Positions 1 to 10,536 of a DNA stretch of 64,000 nucleotides are shown in pieces. The position numbers and the translations under genes were made by a program. Source of the DNA: Dastarcus helophoroides. Lineage: Eukaryota; Arthropoda; Insecta; Coleoptera; Bothrideridae. The notes beneath the pieces are model-generated. The model had not been told where the DNA came from. It did no database searches and saw only the letters and a program-made list of their open reading frames with translations. Location: positions 16,465,267 to 16,529,266 of the forward strand of contig CM053332.1 of NCBI GenBank assembly GCA_028583605.1. Reading direction: 5' to 3'. The number at the start of each line of letters is the position of its first letter. Within the stretch, counting starts at the first letter, position 1.

Positions 1-60
1 CACATTTTCTATGTAAATAAATGCAAAGCTTGGCAATGACGACACAAAGACATCGTCATC

Positions 61-1380
61 CAACGACGAGGGTTCATGTATTTTAAAAATCAAAATTTTG
101 AGAAAACAATCCAATTTTTCAGAACAGTAAAAAATTTACAAAAATATTCTAATTTTTAAATTTTTCAAATAAAAATTCAGTTTACTACAAAACATTTGAA
201 ACTTCGAGAAAAAGTCGAATTTTTTGAAAAAAGTCAAATAAAAATATCATTTACTACATAAAAGTGGAAATTTGGAAAAAAAAAGAAAAATTCTTGAAAA
301 ATAGTCGAAACTTTCATAAAAAATTAAAATTTTGAAAAAAGTTAAAATTCAGGAAAATATCATATCCCAAAAAAAAACCGAAATTTGATGACAGAAGGTT
401 AACATTTTCAAAAAAAGTAAACATTCTAAAAAAGTTCAAAAATTTAAAAAATCGGAAGTCGAAACTTCGAGAAAAAGTAGAAATTTTCAAAAAATGTCAA
501 AATTTCGAGAAATAATAACAAATTTGAACAAAAATGGACATTAAAAAAATCGGATTTCAATAAAGCAATATACAGAATTAGGCTTAAAAAACCAAAATTA
601 AAAAGGAAAGTCAAAATTTTGAAAAATCAAAAAGAGTTGAGATTTACAAATTAAGTTAAAATTTGGAAAAAGTGAAAATTAAAAAAAAGGAAAATTGGAA
701 ATTCGAAATTTTTAAAATATAAAGTCGAAATGTTTAAAAAAGTAGAGATTTTCAGTAAAAATTGAAGTCAGATTAAAAAAAAATCGTTTCTTTCAGGATG
801 TTGAAATGAGGAAAAGCTGAAACTTTGAAAAAAAAAAAAGTCGAATTTAGAATGGAAATGTTTTTTAAGAATCGAATTTAAAAACAGTCAGGTTTGCCGA
901 AAAGTTGAAATTTCGAACCAAAATTTTAAAAAACGTTGCAAAAACAAGATGGGAATTTTGAAAAATGCTCAAGATTTTCAAAAATATGGCCAAAAATGTG
1001 ATAAGTCAAAATTTTCCAAAAAAACTCCGAAATAAAGTCAAATTATTAAAAATTTAAACTATTGAAAAGCAAATCTTCAAAAAAGAAAATTTTTAACAAA
1101 AAAAGAAATTATTATAAGAAGTTTTCAAAAGAAAATCAAAATATACCCAAAAATTATTATTTTATGGCTGGAATTTTCAAGAAAAAGTAAAAACTTCGAA
1201 AAAAAGTCGAAATGTTCCAAATTAAGTCAAAATTTCGAAAAAACTGGAGTCTAATGAAAAAATGTCGACATTCTGAAAAAAGTTGATATTTTAAAATTTC
1301 GAAATTTTCAAATTACATAATTCTACGTTTCCAGTAAAAATCGAATTCTTCAAAAAAGTCAGAATTTCCAAAAAGATGAC
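61..1380 (+). repeat. AT-rich degenerate satellite, A-rich strand
   Basis: Highly degenerate repeats of a short core of the type GTCGAAATTTTCAAAAAA with irregular spacing. The plus strand is A-rich. No open frame or splice-bounded segment stands out. The same core recurs, often in the opposite orientation, across the window. Confidence 0.75.
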
Positions 1381-1410
1381 CCAAGAATTTCGCTCTTTTT
1401 TCACGCGGAC

Positions 1411-1565
1411 GAAGATGATAGCTTGGCTATCGAAACGCGCCCTCGGTTATCTTCAATCTTGTTCCCCCTCCTCTTCTGTTGCGTTTTTTAATCTTTTTTG
1501 GTTGTAGTGAACAAGATTTGTATTTCAAGTTTTGAAGGTAACCAAGGACCATTCCGTTCCATCGA
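1411..1565 (+). repeat. Hairpin-bearing dispersed repeat, copy A
   Basis: Single copy of the dispersed unit: GAAGATGATAGCTTGGCTAT then CGAAACGCG, a T-rich middle, ACAAGATTTGTATTTCAA, and the end AACCAAGGACCATTCCGTTC. The stem GATAGC/GCTATC is intact. A pyrimidine-rich insertion (CCCCCTCCTCTTC) disrupts the middle. Confidence 0.8.
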
Positions 1566-1928
1566 AAGGGGAAAGGTTACAATTTATAAAAAATGTCTAA
1601 ATTTCTAATCAAAATGTGACGAAAAATAACTAATATATGAAAAATTAACAAAATTTCCACTTTCATGGTGAAATTTTGATTTTTCTGTATATTTCCATTT
1701 CCAAGCGTTTCTCAACTTTTGGTGTTAAAACACTCGAATTTCTTTTTTATAAATGTCGAGTTTCTCTTGAAGTGTGAGTTTGTATTTGAAATTTAAAGTT
1801 TAAGCTTGAAATGTTTACTCTTAAAATTTCAAAACTTTATTATAAATTTGAGATTGAAATCCAAATTTATAGTAAAAATATCAAATTTTGAATAAATAAA
1901 TCCTAATTTCGAATGAAAAAGTCTTTTT

Positions 1929-2137
1929 GGTGAACTGGTCCTTGGTTATCTTCAAAAATTGAAATACAAATCCTGCCCACTGAAACCAAGACAAATTAAA
2001 AAACACAACAAAGGTTCAGGGAGATAGTCTGAAGATGATAGCTTGGCTAACGAAACGTGTTAGAGCAGTCTTTGTTATGTTTTTTAACCTTTCTTGGTTT
2101 CAGGAGTCAAGATTTGTATTTCAATTTTTGAAAAGGT
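1929..2137. repeat. Hairpin-bearing dispersed repeat, copy B (head-to-head pair)
   Basis: A minus-oriented arm (ACTGGTCCTTGGTTATCTTC to CACAACAAAGG), a short centre (TTCAGGGAGATAGT), then a plus-oriented arm that holds the only hairpin, GATAGCTTGGCTAAC, with one stem mismatch. The two arms are inverted copies of the same unit. Confidence 0.8.
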
Positions 2138-2996
2138 CATAATTTTGAAAAGAGCTTTATTTAATTTAAGAAATTCCCAAAATTTTGACTTTGTCCTCAA
2201 TATAATAAACTCCAATTTCTAGGAAAGTTTAGAAAGTTCAATTTTCAATTCCAAAACTTTAGCTTCTGTTTAAAAATTTATGCTTTAATTAAAATCGAAA
2301 TTTCCAGAGAACTTTTTTTAATGTTCACTTTAGAGGTAAAATTTCAACTTTAAACGCCAAATATTTAAAATAATTTTAATTTTGAATCCCTCCAATATGA
2401 GTGTACTTCAGCATTTCTCCTGGATTTAGATTTTAATCACAAATTTTTGACCTTAACGTCACATTTCAGAAAACAGTTAGACATTTCAAGGTTAAACTTA
2501 AAATTTCAAGGTTAAACTTGAAATTAAAAAATGAAGATATATGAAAAAACATTAGACATTTTGTAATTTGACTGTTTTATAAAAAAGTTGATTTGAAAAT
2601 TCGAAGTTTTGTGGAAACAAATTGAAAATTCCAAATAAAACTTGTATCGGCCATTTTCCACCATTTTTACTTTTTTCTACTCATTTTTTTTTTGGAAATT
2701 TCACATTTACTATGTTTCCAAATTTTTGATTTTAAAGTATACACTTTATTTCTTAAAGTTGAAGGTTAAAAATGTGAAATTTCGTCTTCTTTGTCAAAGT
2801 TTCCAGTTTTCTTTGAACTGTGAACTTTGTAATTTCTAAATTGGATTGTAAATCCGATTTTTTTATCAAAACATTTCAGGTGATGTCCAAATTTTAAATC
2901 TGATGTTAACATGTTAAACTTGTTTTGTGGAATTTCGATTATAGTCCAAAAATTACAACTTTATTTTCGACATTTTATTTTGAAGCAGTATGCCTC

Positions 2997-3100
2997 TGAA
3001 GATGATAGCTTGGCCATTGAAACGCGTTAGAGCAACCTTTTTATGTTTTTTAATCTTTCTTGGTTTCAGAGGGACAAGATTTGTATTTCAATTTTGAAGC
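2997..3100 (+). repeat. Hairpin-bearing dispersed repeat, copy C
   Basis: Partial plus-oriented copy from CTGAAGATGATAGCTTGGCC to GGACAAGATTTGTATTTCAA. The 3' half of the stem has decayed (GCCATT). The end with GTCCGTTCCA is missing. Confidence 0.8.
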
Positions 3101-3850
3101 AAAACAAAAAAATATATATAATAAAGATTTCCATTTTTTTGAAGCTCTGAAAAAAGTTGAAATTTTTGAAAATTTCTAATAAATATCTCGAACGTTTAAT
3201 TTTGAAATGTTGACTTCTTAATATTTTGAACTTAAGATTGAATACTCGAATATGGGAAAATTTCGACTTTCATCTCAAAATTTTAACTTTCATTTCGATT
3301 TTAAACTTCAAATATTTGGAACAACTTTTTTTTTAATGTTCTAAACTTGTTCTCCAACATTTTTCCTTAGAATTTAGACTTGAATCCTAAACTTTCGGTT
3401 TTTGAGGGACAATATCACGTAAAAAGATTACAAATTCCAAGTGTTAATTTGAAATTAGGAGAAAACTGTCAATATTCGTAAGAAGATGTTAAAAATTCAA
3501 ATAATTTTGAATATTTTCTAGACATTTTTATTTTAAAGGCAGAAATTTCAATGAAACAAAAATTGGAATCTTTAATTTAAATTCGTTTCAGGCTTTGTCC
3601 AAACTTTTCATTTTCTGTAAATAAAAATTTTGACATACTTCTCGAACCTTCGAAATTAATTTCTAAATTTTAAACTAGTTGCGACCGTTTTCTTAATATT
3701 TTAAATTTCATATGGAATATAAATTAAAGGTTGTTTCTTGAAGATTCGACTTTAAATCACGAAATTTGAACCTCTAAGTTAAAAAGAAGGAAGAAGTTCC
3801 AAGTTGATGTCTGATATCTGACGAAACGCAAATATGTAATCAAATAAATT

Positions 3851-4597
3851 GTGGTTACTAGGTCTCTTGAGCGGACACTTTCGACCCTATGTGGACACAT
3901 TTTGGCAGTCCCGAAGGTGTCGGCTTTTAAGAGATTTCACCGCAATAACCAATGAAAAAGTAAGAAAATGATGCTTTTCTTTAGCCTTTATAGTTGCTCG
4001 CTTTAAGGATGATACCAATTTGGTAATGGAAAACAAACCAAAATGAAAATTACTAAACTGTCTTTCAAAAAATGACTTACGAAGACCTCCACTTGGACAA
4101 CTATTTTGCATTAGTGACTAATGTAAAAATAGAACCCCAGACCAATACTAGAAATGATAGATAAGAAGATTTATGGACGATTTTGATTTTTCTATTAGGC
4201 TAATTTAATTCAATTTTATATAACTTTCAAAAAGTTGTAATCTGTCGATAATAACTGCTACTAACCTGGAGAGGTGGAATCTTGAATGTTGTCCTTGAAG
4301 TTAAAATTTGGTGTTTGAGGTATTATTTCCATTCCGCCTGTAACAAGAAACGAATTGACTAATAGGCCCAATTGCTGTGTCTATTAAAAAACAAAACCTA
4401 ACAAACGGTGTCAAATTCATGAGAGCAAAAAATTAGAATTGATACAAAAGAAAATAATCTATGAAAGAAGCAATTAAATATGCAGTTGATTGATTAAAAC
4501 AAAGTGGTATCAAAATTTGTTCAACCTCTTTAATTTCGAAAACCACCGATTTGTTTGAAATTAGGAGAATTTGTGGTTTTCTTTTTTCAAAACACCA
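3851..4597. other. Non-satellite island in the BTB gene region
   Basis: Sequence of ordinary complexity between AT-rich satellite blocks. It contains the candidate exon 4266-4337 and a second exon-like minus-strand segment (4081-4117) with good splice signals but the wrong phase. The minus-strand ATG frame at 3887-4111 shows no family motif. Nothing else is recognisable. Confidence 0.5.
4266..4337 (-). CDS. Candidate third coding exon of the BTB gene (linker)
   Basis: A 72-nt segment bounded by a good acceptor (pyrimidine-rich stretch ending TTGTTACAG, AG at 4339-4338) and a good donor (CCAG then GTTAGT, GT at 4265-4264). Only one frame is open. It enters in phase 1, leaves in phase 1, and reads GMEIIPQTPNFNFKDNIQDS followed by TSP. 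That phase matches the phase-1 end proposed for the upstream BTB exon at 9919, so the join codes ELP-G-GMEII. The composition suits a flexible linker between BTB and a DNA-binding domain. The segment sits in a roughly 800-bp island of non-satellite sequence (3850-4660). I see no zinc finger further left; the rest of the gene must lie outside the window, or this is an unrelated exon-like segment. Confidence 0.45.
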
Positions 4598-4968
4598 CTT
4601 GAAATACAAATCGTGTCCCCTGAAACCAAGAAAGGTTGAAAAACACAACAAAGGTTGCTCTAACGCGTTTCGATAGCCAAGCTATCATCTTCAGTGAGAT
4701 AGAGTAGTAGTAGTCAGAGAGGTAGACTAATGGTAGTATCAGCATATCTTTGAAGATGATAGCTTGGCTATCGAAACGCGTTAGAGCAACCTTTGTTGTA
4801 TTCTTTAATATTTTTTGGTTTCAGGGGACAAGATTTGTATTTCGCTCTTCGATAGCCAACCATCATCTTCAGAGAGATACCGAGTACCTCTTTTCGGTTT
4901 TAGGGGAAAGATTTGTATTTCAATTTTTGAAGAGAACCAAGGAGCAGTCCGTTCCACCAAAAAGAACA
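4598..4968. repeat. Hairpin-bearing dispersed repeat, copy D cluster (two full arms plus a third fragment)
   Basis: A minus-oriented arm with an intact hairpin (4598-4697), a 50-bp spacer, a plus-oriented arm with an intact hairpin (4751-4846), then a third piece with a broken stem (4850-4880) and a final plus-oriented end, GTCCGTTCCACC followed by AAAAA. It looks like repeated nested insertion or rearrangement of one unit. Confidence 0.75.
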
Positions 4969-5309
4969 TCACTTTTAAAAATTTTCTAAATGTAAATGTA
5001 TTCGAAATCTTAAGATGTCAAAATATCGACTTCTTATCGAATTTTAAAATTAAAAACAAAAAATGTTAGCTGTTTTCCTAAAATTGCAACCATAAACACA
5101 AAATTTCGATTTTTAATCCATAAATTTCAATTTGTTTACTCAAAAATTGCATTGAATCCAGAAATTGCGAATTTCAAAGAAAAAAAGTTCGAAATTTGAA
5201 TAAAGTTATCAACTTTGGTGTTCAAAGTCGAGATTAAAGTTAACATTTTTAAGAAAAACAGAAGATTGCAGTTTAAAGTGGATATTTAGGAAAAAATTAC
5301 TCTTCAGTT

Positions 5310-7860
5310 CAAAGGTTACATCCAAATTGGCTCAAAATTTGGCATCAAGGCATAAATCTGGCTTTAAAGCATAAATCTTGGCATCAAGGCCAACATTTTT
5401 GGGTACAAACTACAGATTTCATGGAAAAAAAATCGAAACTTCGACTTTTTAAATCCACATTTCAAGAAAATGTCTAAATTCGCCAAAATTTCGAAAAAAG
5501 AAGATTTTGAGGAAAACGTTCAAATTGAAGATGAAAAGTCAAAATTTAGAGTTAATTTTGAAAGAAAACAGCAGAAACATTAAGTTCAAACACAAAAATT
5601 TAAGATAAAAATAGAAAATTTGACTGTTCCCTAAATATCTGAAATTTAAAAACGAAATTTTCAGTAAAAAAAAAGTTGAAACACAGAACTTGTCCCCTGA
5701 AACCAAGAAAGATTAAAAAACACAACAGAGGTTGCTCTAACGCGTTTCGACAGCCAAGCTGTCATCTTCAGAGAGAAACTTTTTTTTTAATCTTTCTTAG
5801 GTTTCAGAGGACAAGTTCTGTGTTTCAATTTTTGAAGATAACCAAGGACCAGTCCGTTCATCAAAAAAAAAGTAGAAACTGTGAATTTACAACTCTAAAT
5901 TTCGTGAATAAAAACGAAATTTCAACTTTAACCTCGAGATCTGAACTTATTTCTGAATTTCTTAATCAAAATTCTGGAAGAAACAGAAGATCGCAGTTTA
6001 AACTGTAAATTTAAGTTCAAGTTTACATCCAAATTTGCTCAAAAGTTGGCATCAAGGCCAAACTTTTTGGATACAAACTCCAAATTTCATGAAAAAAAAT
6101 CGAAACTTTGACGTTTTTAAATCCACATTTTAAGAAAAATGTCTAAATTCGCCAAAATTTAGAAAAAGGAGAATTTTGAGAAAAGGCTCAAGTTTAAAAT
6201 GAGGTCAGTTGTAGTTAATTTTGTAAGAAAACAGCAGAAATATTAAGTTTCAAACACCAAATTTTGAGATAAAATTAGAAAACTCGACTGTTTTCTAAAG
6301 ATCTGAAATTTAAAAACGAAATTCCAAGTAAAAAAGGTAGAAGCTGTGAATTTAAAACTCTAAATTTCGTGAATAAAATCGAAATTTCAATTCTACCCCG
6401 AAATCTGAACTTATTTCTTAATTTCTAAATAAAAATTCTGGAAGAAAACCGGAAGATTGCGGTTTAAACTGTAAATTTAAGTTCAAGTTTACATCCAAAT
6501 TTGCCCAAAAGTTGGCATCAAGGCCAAAATGTTTGGGTACAAACTCCAAATTTCATTTAAAAAAATATCGAAACTTCGACTTTTTTAAATCCACCTTTTA
6601 ATAAAAAGCTCTAAATTCGCCAATATTTCAAAAAAGGAGAATTTTGAGAAAAGGTTCAAGTTTAAAATGAAGTCAGTTGTAGTTAATTTTCTAAGAAAAC
6701 AGCAGAAATATTAAGTTGAAGCACCAAATTTTGAGATAAAATGAGTGTGCGAGTGTTCCCCAAAGATCTGAAATTTAAAAACAAAATTTCTAAGTAAAAA
6801 AAAGTAGAAACTGTGAATTTACAACTCTAAATTTCGTGAATAAAATCGAAATTTCAATTCTACCTCGGGATCTGAGCTTATCTCTTAATTTCTAAATCAA
6901 AATTCTGGAAGAAAACCAAAAAATTGCGATTTAGACTTTAAATTTAAATTCAACTTTATATCCAAATTTGGCATCAAGGCCAAAATTTTTGGCTACAAAC
7001 TCCAGATGTCATGAAAAAAAATCAAAACTTCGACTTTTTTAAATCCAAATTGTAAGAAAAAGGTCTAAATTCGCCAAAATTTCGAAAAAGGAGAATTTTA
7101 AGAAAAGGTTCAAGTTTAAAATGAAGTCAGTTGTAGATAATTTTGTAAGAAAACAGCAGAAATATTAAGTTCAAACACCAAATTTTGAGATAAAATTAGA
7201 AAATTCGAAGTGTTCCCTAAAAATGTGAAATTTAAAAACGAAATTCTAAGTAAAAAAAAGTAGAAACTGTGAATTTACAACTCTAAATTTCGTGAATAAA
7301 ATCGAAATTTTAATTCTACATCGAGATCTGAACTTATTTCTTAATTTCTAAACAAAATTCTGGAAAAACGCCAGAAGATTGCGGTTTAAACTGTAAATTT
7401 AAGTTCAAGTTTACATCCAAATTTGCTGAAAATTTGGCATCAAGGCCAAAATGTTTGGGTACTAAACTCCAGATTTCATGAAAAAAAAAACGAATCTTCG
7501 ACTTTTTTAAATCCACATTTTAAGAAAAAGGTTTAAATTCGCCAAAATTTAGAAAAATGAGAATTTTGAGAAAAGGTTCAAGTTTAAAATGAGGTCAGTT
7601 GTAGTTAATTTTGTAAGAAAACAGCAGAAATATTAAGTTCAAACACCAAATTTCGAGATAAAATTAGAAAACTCGACTGTTCCCTAAAGATCTAAAATTT
7701 AAAAACGAAATTCTAAGTAAAAAAAGTAGAAACTGTACTGTGAATTTACAACTCTAAATTTCGTGAATAAAATCGAAATTTCAACTTCTACCTCGAGATC
7801 CTGAACTTACTTCTTGATTCTAAATCAAAATTCTGGAAAAAAAACAGAAATTTTCAGAAA
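5310..7860 (+). repeat. ~465-bp tandem repeat, about 5 copies
   Basis: The landmark AGTAGAAACTGTGAATTTAC and its variants recur at about 5872, 6337, 6803, 7260 and 7726, giving spacings of 465, 466, 457 and 466. Other landmarks keep the same period: GGCATCAAGGCCAAA, GAAAACAGCAGAAATATTAA, CCAAATTCGCC-like words. Copies are close to one another compared with the degenerate satellite around them, so the array is younger. The first unit is interrupted by hairpin-repeat copy E. No coding potential. Confidence 0.85.
5674..5868. repeat. Hairpin-bearing dispersed repeat, copy E (insertion in the 465-bp array)
   Basis: Head-to-head inverted copies inserted in one unit of the tandem array. The minus-oriented left arm carries the hairpin with both stem strands changed (GACAGC/GCTGTC instead of GATAGC/GCTATC). 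The right arm runs to GTCCGTTCATC, followed by nine A. Flanks are AAAAAAAAAGTTGAAA on the left and AAAAAAAAAGTAGAAA on the right, which suggests a target-site duplication of 11 or more bases. Confidence 0.8.
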
Positions 7861-9821
7861 CAATACGAAATTTCCTGAAAAATGTTAACATTTTGGGTCA
7901 GACGTCGAATTTTTTGAAGATCGACTTTAAACACAAAACTTCGGAAAATATAAAAAAGGTGAAATTGCAAAAGAAAGTCAAGTAAAATTCTAAAGTCAAA
8001 ATGTTAAGAAGATAATAGAACTTTTGAGTTTAAACTTTAAATTTCAAGAAAAAAGTTTGAAGATTAGACTCTTAATTTAGAAATTCTAATTATCTTATCG
8101 AAATTTGAGCTTCAAATCCAAAATGTTTAGTGCAAACCCTAGACTTCGTGAAAAAAGTCGAAGTTATCTTGGAGGGGCGGATTCGAGGTAGGTTGTCTAG
8201 AATTTAGGCCAGTTTTTCCGGGCCCATTGTGCTATCCCCGTGATTGAGGTGTCCTTGGTCATTCAGTGACTTTTATCTTATCTTATTTTCCTGACTCTAG
8301 GCCAAACATTTCGAAAAAAGTCTCGGGAGTAGAGTAATTTTTAAAACATCCAAAAGCCGAGTTTAAAGTTGAAATTTTCGGCAAACAGCAACTAGAACAT
8401 TAAACTCTAACAAAAATAGAAAATTCAAACGTAATCAAGAAATTACAAGTATTTTCTTCAGATCTAAATTTCAAATTTCTTGAGAAACGTCAACTGTTCA
8501 ACTTCTTAAGCAAAATGTCTGAATAATTCCAACTTATGGAAAAAAAGTCGAAATTTCGACCTAAAATAGGAAATTCTTCGAACAATCTGAAGTTTTCAGT
8601 TAAACAGTTGAAACATTAGAAAAGAAATTTTAAACTGAAATTCTAATTTCAAGATAATTAGAAAACTTGATTTTCATCTAAAAATTTCAAACTTTTCGCC
8701 AAAATTCAGATTCGAATCCATTTTAAGTTTACGATTTAAATGGCTTAAAAAAAGAACGAACTTTCAACTTCTGTTGCTCGAATTTGAATTAAAAATTCCT
8801 GCAGAAAAATTAAAACTTACAGAAAAATGCATCAGTTGTGGAAAAATATTAATATAAAAAACGAAATTTTAGAAAAATGTCCAATAATTACGACATATCC
8901 TTGCTTAAAAAGGTGAGTTATCGCCATCTATCCTTGTGTCCTACTCGCAGTGCTTTGAAGACATAATGGGGTTGTCCTTTGCGAGTGGATTCAACTTAAA
9001 AAAAAAAGTTGCTCCTTCAGTTTAATCAGTTCTAAGAAAAAAAATCGACGTTTCCCGAGTAAGCTCCTTAAAAATGAAAATCAGAGTATTAGAAAAGGCC
9101 AAATTTTTAGTTAAAAAATCTAAATTTCTAATTTAAATTTGATATTGCAAGACAATTTCAGATATTTCGATTTTAAACTCTGAACCTAAACGAATAATTG
9201 AAAAATTCGACTTCCCCCTCGAGATTTGAACTTTCTCCCCCATTTTAAAGCCATTGTCACTACTTTTTCATCAAAATGTAGACATTTAGAATGAGCTCCT
9301 TCAAACATTTGAATTAATAAACGAAATATTGGAAAAATATTCAAAATTTTGAATTACAAATCGACATTTCTAAGAGTAAACTTGACATTTTAAGAAAACT
9401 TCTGGTAATTATGATTTCTATCTCGAGATTGGAACTTTCTTCTCCAGTGAAAAGTCTGAGAAAAAGGTCCACATTTCCTAGAATGAATTCCTTCAAATTT
9501 TGAGTCAAAAAATGCTGAAAAATGTCCAAATTTTGAACTTAAAAGCCCAAATTTTAATGAAATTTCAAGAAGATGTAGGACACTTGAACCGAAGAAACAA
9601 AATTTCGTCTTTTCTTTGAAGACTTCAGCTTTCCCTTTCAGTTGAATATCAAAATTCTAGGGGAAAAAGTCGACATTTCCCAACATCTACAGATGTTACA
9701 AAATGGAATTTTGGAAATGTCCGAATTTGTAATTAAAAGTCGAAACTTTTACTTTAAACTTGAAATTTTAAGAAAATTGGGACATTCGGAGCTTTAGCAT
9801 TGAACTTGAATTTGATTATTT
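7861..9821. repeat. AT-rich degenerate satellite, mixed
   Basis: Degenerate AT-rich sequence of TTTCGA/AAATTT words. A more GC-rich island lies at 8165-8300 (annotated separately), and another short non-satellite piece at 8910-8995 starts near GAGTTATCGCCATCTATCC. No gene seen. Confidence 0.6.
8165..8300. other. GC-richer relic, probably transposable-element derived
   Basis: About 130 bp (near TTCCGGGCCCATTGTGCTAT) unlike the satellite on both sides. No open frame of useful length and no family motif that I can assign. The abrupt boundaries suggest an inserted element fragment. Confidence 0.3.
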
Positions 9822-9888
9822 TGATGGACTGGTCCTTGGTTATCTTCAAAAATTGAAATACAAATCTTGTCTCCTGAAACCAAAAAAT
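9822..9888 (-). repeat. Hairpin-bearing dispersed repeat, copy F (3' end fragment)
   Basis: Minus-oriented fragment containing only the distal half of the unit (GGACTGGTCCTTGGTTATCT through TTGAAATACAAATCTTGTC). It lies about 30 bp beyond the end of BTB exon 2, so this insertion abuts the splice-donor region. Confidence 0.75.
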
Positions 9889-9913
9889 ATAATTTTTGAA
9901 TTTCTTAATGAAC

Positions 9914-10489
9914 TCAGCCTGGTAGTTCCGTTATGTCCCCGTTATAAAAATTCGATAAATTTTCATCCCTTCCATCATCATCGCTGAGGTAGTCTGGCAA
10001 CTCCAGCTTGGGAGAAATCGTAGCCTTCGAAATCTCCGTTTGACTCCTAGATTCAGTCTGTATGGCAAACGGATTTATCGATTCTTCTTTTACCTGCCTC
10101 AACCTCGATACTTCTGAGTCTGACTTGCAGTATCTTTTGGGTGGAGGACTAGCTGGACTCGATATGGCACTAGCAATGTCTTGACTAGAAGTGACGGTAC
10201 TTGTGGAAGAAATGTGATGACTTTTGTTATTCGCTTTGTGTTTGTTTGTTTTCGACGAGGAAGGTTGAGGATTGAAAAATAACGTGTTATCGTCCTTTGG
10301 GATCTCACTTTCTTCGGTCGAAGTGTCCGTGAGACCGCGAATCTTCAAGGATTCGGCTGTTTTGAGAAACGTCGAGAGGTGCGTCTGCGCCACGTTGACC
10401 TCTCCAGCGTACATGAATTCCATGAGGGCCACGATGTGCTGGGCCTCCACATCTCGCATAAAAATTATTGGATGCGAGCATGGATTTGT
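9914..10489 (-). CDS. BTB/POZ-domain transcription factor, second coding exon
   Basis: This exon continues the BTB domain. The acceptor TGTATTTTAG (AG at 10491-10490) opens the exon in phase 0 with TNPCSHPIIF, followed by MRDVEAQ, FMYAGEVNVAQ and FLKTAESLKIRGL, the C-terminal half of the BTB fold. After the domain come about 120 residues of Ser/Thr-rich linker with a basic PPPKRYCK, a VKEE that fits the SUMO-acceptor pattern, and an acidic LSDDDGRDEN stretch. Read straight through, the frame stops at TGA (9916-9914), giving a 255-residue protein with no DNA-binding domain. More likely the exon ends at 9919 after CCAG in phase 1, and the stop belongs to the intron. The donor would then be GCTGAG, a GC-type or a GTGAGT with one extra C (see findings). 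A BTB-only isoform ending at the TGA is the alternative. Confidence 0.85.
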   Translation of the reverse strand, partial: TNPCSHPIIFMRDVEAQHIVALMEFMYAGEVNVAQTHLSTFLKTAESLKIRGLTDTSTEESEIPKDDNTLFFNPQPSSSKTNKHKANNKSHHISSTSTVTSSQDIASAISSPASPPPKRYCKSDSEVSRLRQVKEESINPFAIQTESRSQTEISKATISPKLELPDYLSDDDGRDENLSNFYNGDITELPG

Positions 10490-10536
10490 CTAAAATACAT
10501 TAAAAGGAATTGTATCGTTATTAAGTCAGTTATAAA

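Larger units (their letters stand above)
1566..3850. repeat. AT-rich degenerate satellite with mixed strand bias
   Basis: Continuous AT-rich low-complexity DNA built from TTTCGA, AAATTTCAA and TTTTGAAA words, interrupted by two hairpin-repeat copies (1929-2137 and 2997-3100). The 65-codon plus frame at 2642-2839 is a composition artefact (Phe/Tyr/Lys). No gene seen. Confidence 0.65.

Noticed and set aside
4081..4117. Exon-like minus-strand segment with a good acceptor (TTTTTACATTAG) and GTAAGT donor
   Set aside because: Its open frame (SLMQNSCPSGGL) needs phase 0, while the preceding candidate exon leaves phase 1, in which it meets TAG. It could belong to another isoform, but I cannot support it.
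4751..4790. Hammerhead ribozyme in the hairpin repeat
   Set aside because: The stem followed by GAAAC resembles stem II and its GAAA, but the required CUGAUGA is replaced by CUGAAGAU and no stem I/III partner is evident.
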